Part shown: positions 4,914 to 6,582 of the stretch, piece by piece
Layout: each line of letters begins with the position of its first letter
How positions within the stretch are numbered: the stretch's first letter is position 1
The notes under the pieces: generated by a model
The model's input: only the letters and a program-made list of their open reading frames with translations
Databases searched by the model: none
What the model was told of the DNA's origin: nothing
NCBI GenBank assembly: GCA_963606965.1
Contig: CAVDAL010000063.1
Location: forward strand, 1 to 6,582
Length of the DNA stretch: 6,582 nt
Source of the DNA: CAVDAL01 sp963606965
Lineage (GTDB): Bacteria > Actinomycetota > Coriobacteriia > Coriobacteriales > QAMH01
Reading direction: 5' to 3'
Position numbers and translations under genes: made by a program

Positions 4914-5516
4914 ATGAGGCATTACAAAAAAGGCCGTAAGCTTGGCACTGATTCAAGCCATACAAAGGCCATTAAGAAAAATCTGCTCGTCGCTATCTTT
5001 ACGAACGATCGCATTAAAACAATTGATGCTCGTGCAAAGGAAATGCGTACAGAAATTGACCGCATTATCACATGGGCAAAGAAGGGCGATTTGCATTCTC
5101 GCCGTTTAGCTATCGCAGCTATGGGCGACAAAGAGCTCGTTCGCGAAGTTTTCGAGAAGGCAAAGCAAGGCATGTGGGCAGACCGCAATGGTGGTTATAC
5201 TCGCATTTTGAAGCTTGGTCCTCGCAAGGGCGACAACGCTCCTATGGTTATTCTTGAATTAGTAACAGAACCTGTTGCTGGCGCAGCTCCTGCAAAGAGC
5301 ACAAAGAAAGCTGCAACAAAGAAGGCTGCTGCTAAGAAAGAAGAAGCAAAAGAAGAAAAGGCTGATAAGGCAGCAGAAGAAGTTGCTGAAGAAGCTGCAG
5401 AAGAAGCTGAAGCTACAGAAGAAGCCGCAGAGGCAGAAGCTGAAGAAGAAGCAGAAGCTGCAGAAGAAGAGGCTACTGAAGAAGCTGTTGAAGAGGAAGC
5501 CGCAAAAGAGGAATAG
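4914..5516 (+). CDS. rplQ: 50S ribosomal protein L17 with long charged tail
   Basis: The product is 200 residues, against about 116-130 for the L17 core. Residues 1-121 are a complete L17: MRHYKKGRKLGTDSSHTKAI, the KTIDARAKEMR helix, and RNGGYTRILKLGPRKGDNAP (91-110), ending in MVILELV. L17 lies near the polypeptide exit tunnel of the large subunit. The rest is low complexity: a Lys/Ala segment at about 128-152, then residues 153-200, which contain 25 Glu, 18 Ala, 2 Val, 2 Thr and 1 Lys. Extended acidic or Ala/Glu tails on L17 are known in Actinobacteria, and the function is not established. The tail is probably helical or disordered. AGGAG (4901-4905) precedes the ATG by eight bases. It lies 15 nt after rpoA and 17 nt before ecfT. 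Confidence 0.97.
   Translation: MRHYKKGRKLGTDSSHTKAIKKNLLVAIFTNDRIKTIDARAKEMRTEIDRIITWAKKGDLHSRRLAIAAMGDKELVREVFEKAKQGMWADRNGGYTRILKLGPRKGDNAPMVILELVTEPVAGAAPAKSTKKAATKKAAAKKEEAKEEKADKAAEEVAEEAAEEAEATEEAAEAEAEEEAEAAEEEATEEAVEEEAAKEE
5295..5513 (+). repeat. Low-complexity coding repeat in the rplQ tail
   Basis: This part of rplQ is built from recurring GAAGAAGCT, GCAGAAGAA and GCTGAAGAA type triplet combinations, with purines dominating the + strand. The periodicity is three, in step with Ala and Glu codons. Synonymous codons vary (GCT/GCA/GCC and GAA/GAG), so the amino-acid composition is kept while the DNA repeat is imperfect. This argues for selection on the protein tail, although slippage could still change its length between strains. 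Confidence 0.75.
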
Positions 5517-5533
5517 TCCCTTAGGGGTTTACC

Positions 5534-6373
5534 ATGGCAGCAACGCTTGCTTTTGGAACATACATCCCAGGAATTACTCCTGTTCACAAATTAGACGCAC
5601 GGGTCAAAATTGTTTTGGCCTGTGCGTTTGCTATTGGTGTATTTTTAGTCCAGACATGGTTTGGTTTGGGCTTTCTTGTTTTACTGACTTTGGCTTTATA
5701 TGCAATTGCAAAAGTACCAATTGCAAAAGCAGCCAGTGGCCTAAAGCCAGTCATTTTCATTTTAGCTTTCACAATAATTGTCCACGCATTTTCAATCAAT
5801 ATTAATGCAGCGCAAGCCCCAGGTTTAAGCTCTGTTGGCAGCCTTGGTTTGACTCAAAATTTTGTTTTTTGGGGCAGCTTTGGCGTGACTTTAGACGGTT
5901 TTATCACAGGCATTTATTTTGCATTAAGAATCGCAGTTTTAATTGCTTTATGTTCGCTTTTAACATTCACAAGTTCAATGGTTGAGCTTACGGATGCTTT
6001 ATTGGAATTGATGAGTCCGCTGCGCAAAATTAAAGTCCCTGTTGATGATTTTGCAATGATGATATCTATTGCTTTGCGTTTTATTCCAACAACAGCAATT
6101 GAAGCTCAAAATATAGTTTTGGCACAAAAGGCGCGCTGTGCAAATTTTGAAACAGGCTCAATTGTCACTCGCATTAAAGCTTGGATTCCTGTTTTTATTC
6201 CGCTATTTATAAGACTTTTCAGACGAGCAGATGACCTTGCGCAAGCAATGGACGCTCGCTGCTATGTTGGCGAAGGCCGCACATGCGCAAGAGAAAATAA
6301 AATCACAAAAAAAGATATCATTATTTTATTTGCAATGCTTGTTCCTGTGCTAGTTATCTGCATTTTGCTTTAA
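5534..6373 (+). CDS. ecfT: ECF transporter transmembrane scaffold EcfT
   Basis: The product is 279 residues, within the usual 250-280. EcfT is the membrane scaffold of energy-coupling-factor importers. It joins the ATPase pair EcfA-EcfA' to exchangeable vitamin or metal-binding S components. The N-terminus carries the family pattern GTYIPGITPVHKLDARVKI (8-26). Hydrophobic spans lie near 25-40, 42-60, 72-90, 112-147 and 261-279. The cytoplasmic coupling region contains ALRFIPT (180-186) and two coupling motifs, AQKARCANF (197-205) and AMDARCYVGEGRT (238-250). Both show Ala-Arg-Cys where Ala-Arg-Gly is the textbook form; the key arginines, 201 and 242, are kept. AGGGG (5523-5527) is six bases before the ATG. 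In Firmicutes ecfA1-ecfA2 normally stand between rplQ and ecfT, but here no ATPase gene is present, so the partners must be encoded elsewhere. Confidence 0.93.
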   Translation: MAATLAFGTYIPGITPVHKLDARVKIVLACAFAIGVFLVQTWFGLGFLVLLTLALYAIAKVPIAKAASGLKPVIFILAFTIIVHAFSININAAQAPGLSSVGSLGLTQNFVFWGSFGVTLDGFITGIYFALRIAVLIALCSLLTFTSSMVELTDALLELMSPLRKIKVPVDDFAMMISIALRFIPTTAIEAQNIVLAQKARCANFETGSIVTRIKAWIPVFIPLFIRLFRRADDLAQAMDARCYVGEGRTCARENKITKKDIIILFAMLVPVLVICILL

Positions 6374-6391
6374 GTTGGTGACTTACTTATT

Positions 6392-6582
6392 ATGACTTGC
6401 ATTGCTATAAAACTTGCATATGATGGAAGTGCATATTCTGGGTTTGCAAAGCAAAAAGACCCACAGATAAATACTATTCAAGGCAAGCTTGAAAGTGCTC
6501 TTGAAATAATCTTTCATACTCATATTGATACTGTTTGTGCTGGCAGAACAGATGCTGGCGTTCATGCTTTAGGGCAGGTCGT
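6392..6582 (+). CDS. truA: tRNA pseudouridine synthase A, cut by window end
   Basis: Only the first 63 codons are in the window: MTCIAIKLAYDGSAYSGFAK, then NTIQGKLESALE, then CAGRTDAGVHALGQV. TruA converts uridines 38-40 of the tRNA anticodon arm to pseudouridine. The IKLAYDGSAYSGF start and the GRTDAGVHA catalytic motif (51-59, catalytic Asp54) are diagnostic. The frame is open to the last base, so the gene continues beyond the window and is not truncated biologically as far as can be seen. It starts 18 nt after ecfT, and ecfT-truA adjacency is common in Gram-positives. The only upstream purine patch is GGTG (6377-6380), eleven bases from the ATG, so its ribosome-binding site is weak and translation may depend on ecfT. 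Confidence 0.94.
   Translation, partial: MTCIAIKLAYDGSAYSGFAKQKDPQINTIQGKLESALEIIFHTHIDTVCAGRTDAGVHALGQV

Noticed and set aside
5195..5587. 130-codon - strand frame rich in Ala and Ser opposite rplQ
   Set aside because: It is the antisense reading of the Glu/Ala codon repeat in the L17 tail and has no family likeness.
5275..5805. 176-codon + frame rich in Lys, Leu and Gln overlapping rplQ and ecfT
   Set aside because: It is an out-of-frame reading of the rplQ tail running into ecfT. Both real genes have clear family matches and ribosome-binding sites.
1..6582. Mobile element, CRISPR array, tRNA or rRNA, defence or toxin genes
   Set aside because: No transposase, integrase, palindromic repeat-spacer pattern, tRNA cloverleaf or rRNA stretch was seen on either strand. 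The heptamer array has no spacers and is too degenerate for CRISPR.

Overview
This window is a ribosomal-protein and RNA-polymerase locus from a fairly low-GC bacterium, and every recognisable gene lies on the + strand. The proteins look Gram-positive. L36 and S4 are both zinc-ligand (four-ligand) forms, S4 starts MARYTGADCRLCRREG, and L17 carries a long Lys/Ala then Glu/Ala tail of the sort known in Actinobacteria. Together with the rplQ-ecfT-truA order, this makes a low-GC actinobacterium of the Coriobacteriia type my best guess. That is an inference, and a Firmicutes-like origin cannot be excluded by eye.

Layout. Bases 1-245 hold no gene I can support. A small lipoprotein (246-644) follows, with a clear lipobox and a strong Shine-Dalgarno. 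Next is a two-gene unit, rplM-rpsI (808-1646), with its own promoter (TTGATT-17-TATTAT) and a 64-nt leader that can form two mutually exclusive hairpins. The gap 1647-1913 holds four consecutive inverted repeats, the last two of which look like terminators, then the promoter of the next operon. That operon reads infA-rpmJ-rpsM-rpsK-rpsD-rpoA-rplQ-ecfT-truA, and truA is cut by the window edge. Gaps are 13-53 nt, except for a 219-nt gap between infA and rpmJ that contains a 63-bp array of nine degenerate heptamers (YGCANNN).

How the genes work together. L13, S9, L36, S13, S11, S4 and L17 are ribosome components, IF-1 acts in initiation, and RpoA is the alpha subunit of RNA polymerase. TruA modifies tRNA anticodon arms. 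EcfT is the membrane scaffold of the energy-coupling-factor vitamin/metal importers. It sits where the ecfA1-ecfA2-ecfT trio is usual in Firmicutes, but without the ATPase genes.

I see no mobile element, CRISPR array, rRNA or tRNA gene, and no credible new multi-gene system. The points worth a second look are the heptamer array, the rplM leader, the hairpin cluster, the altered S11 C-terminus (CRQC where CRPP is usual), the ARC instead of ARG coupling motifs in EcfT, the TTG starts of infA and rpsM, and the low-complexity tail of L17.
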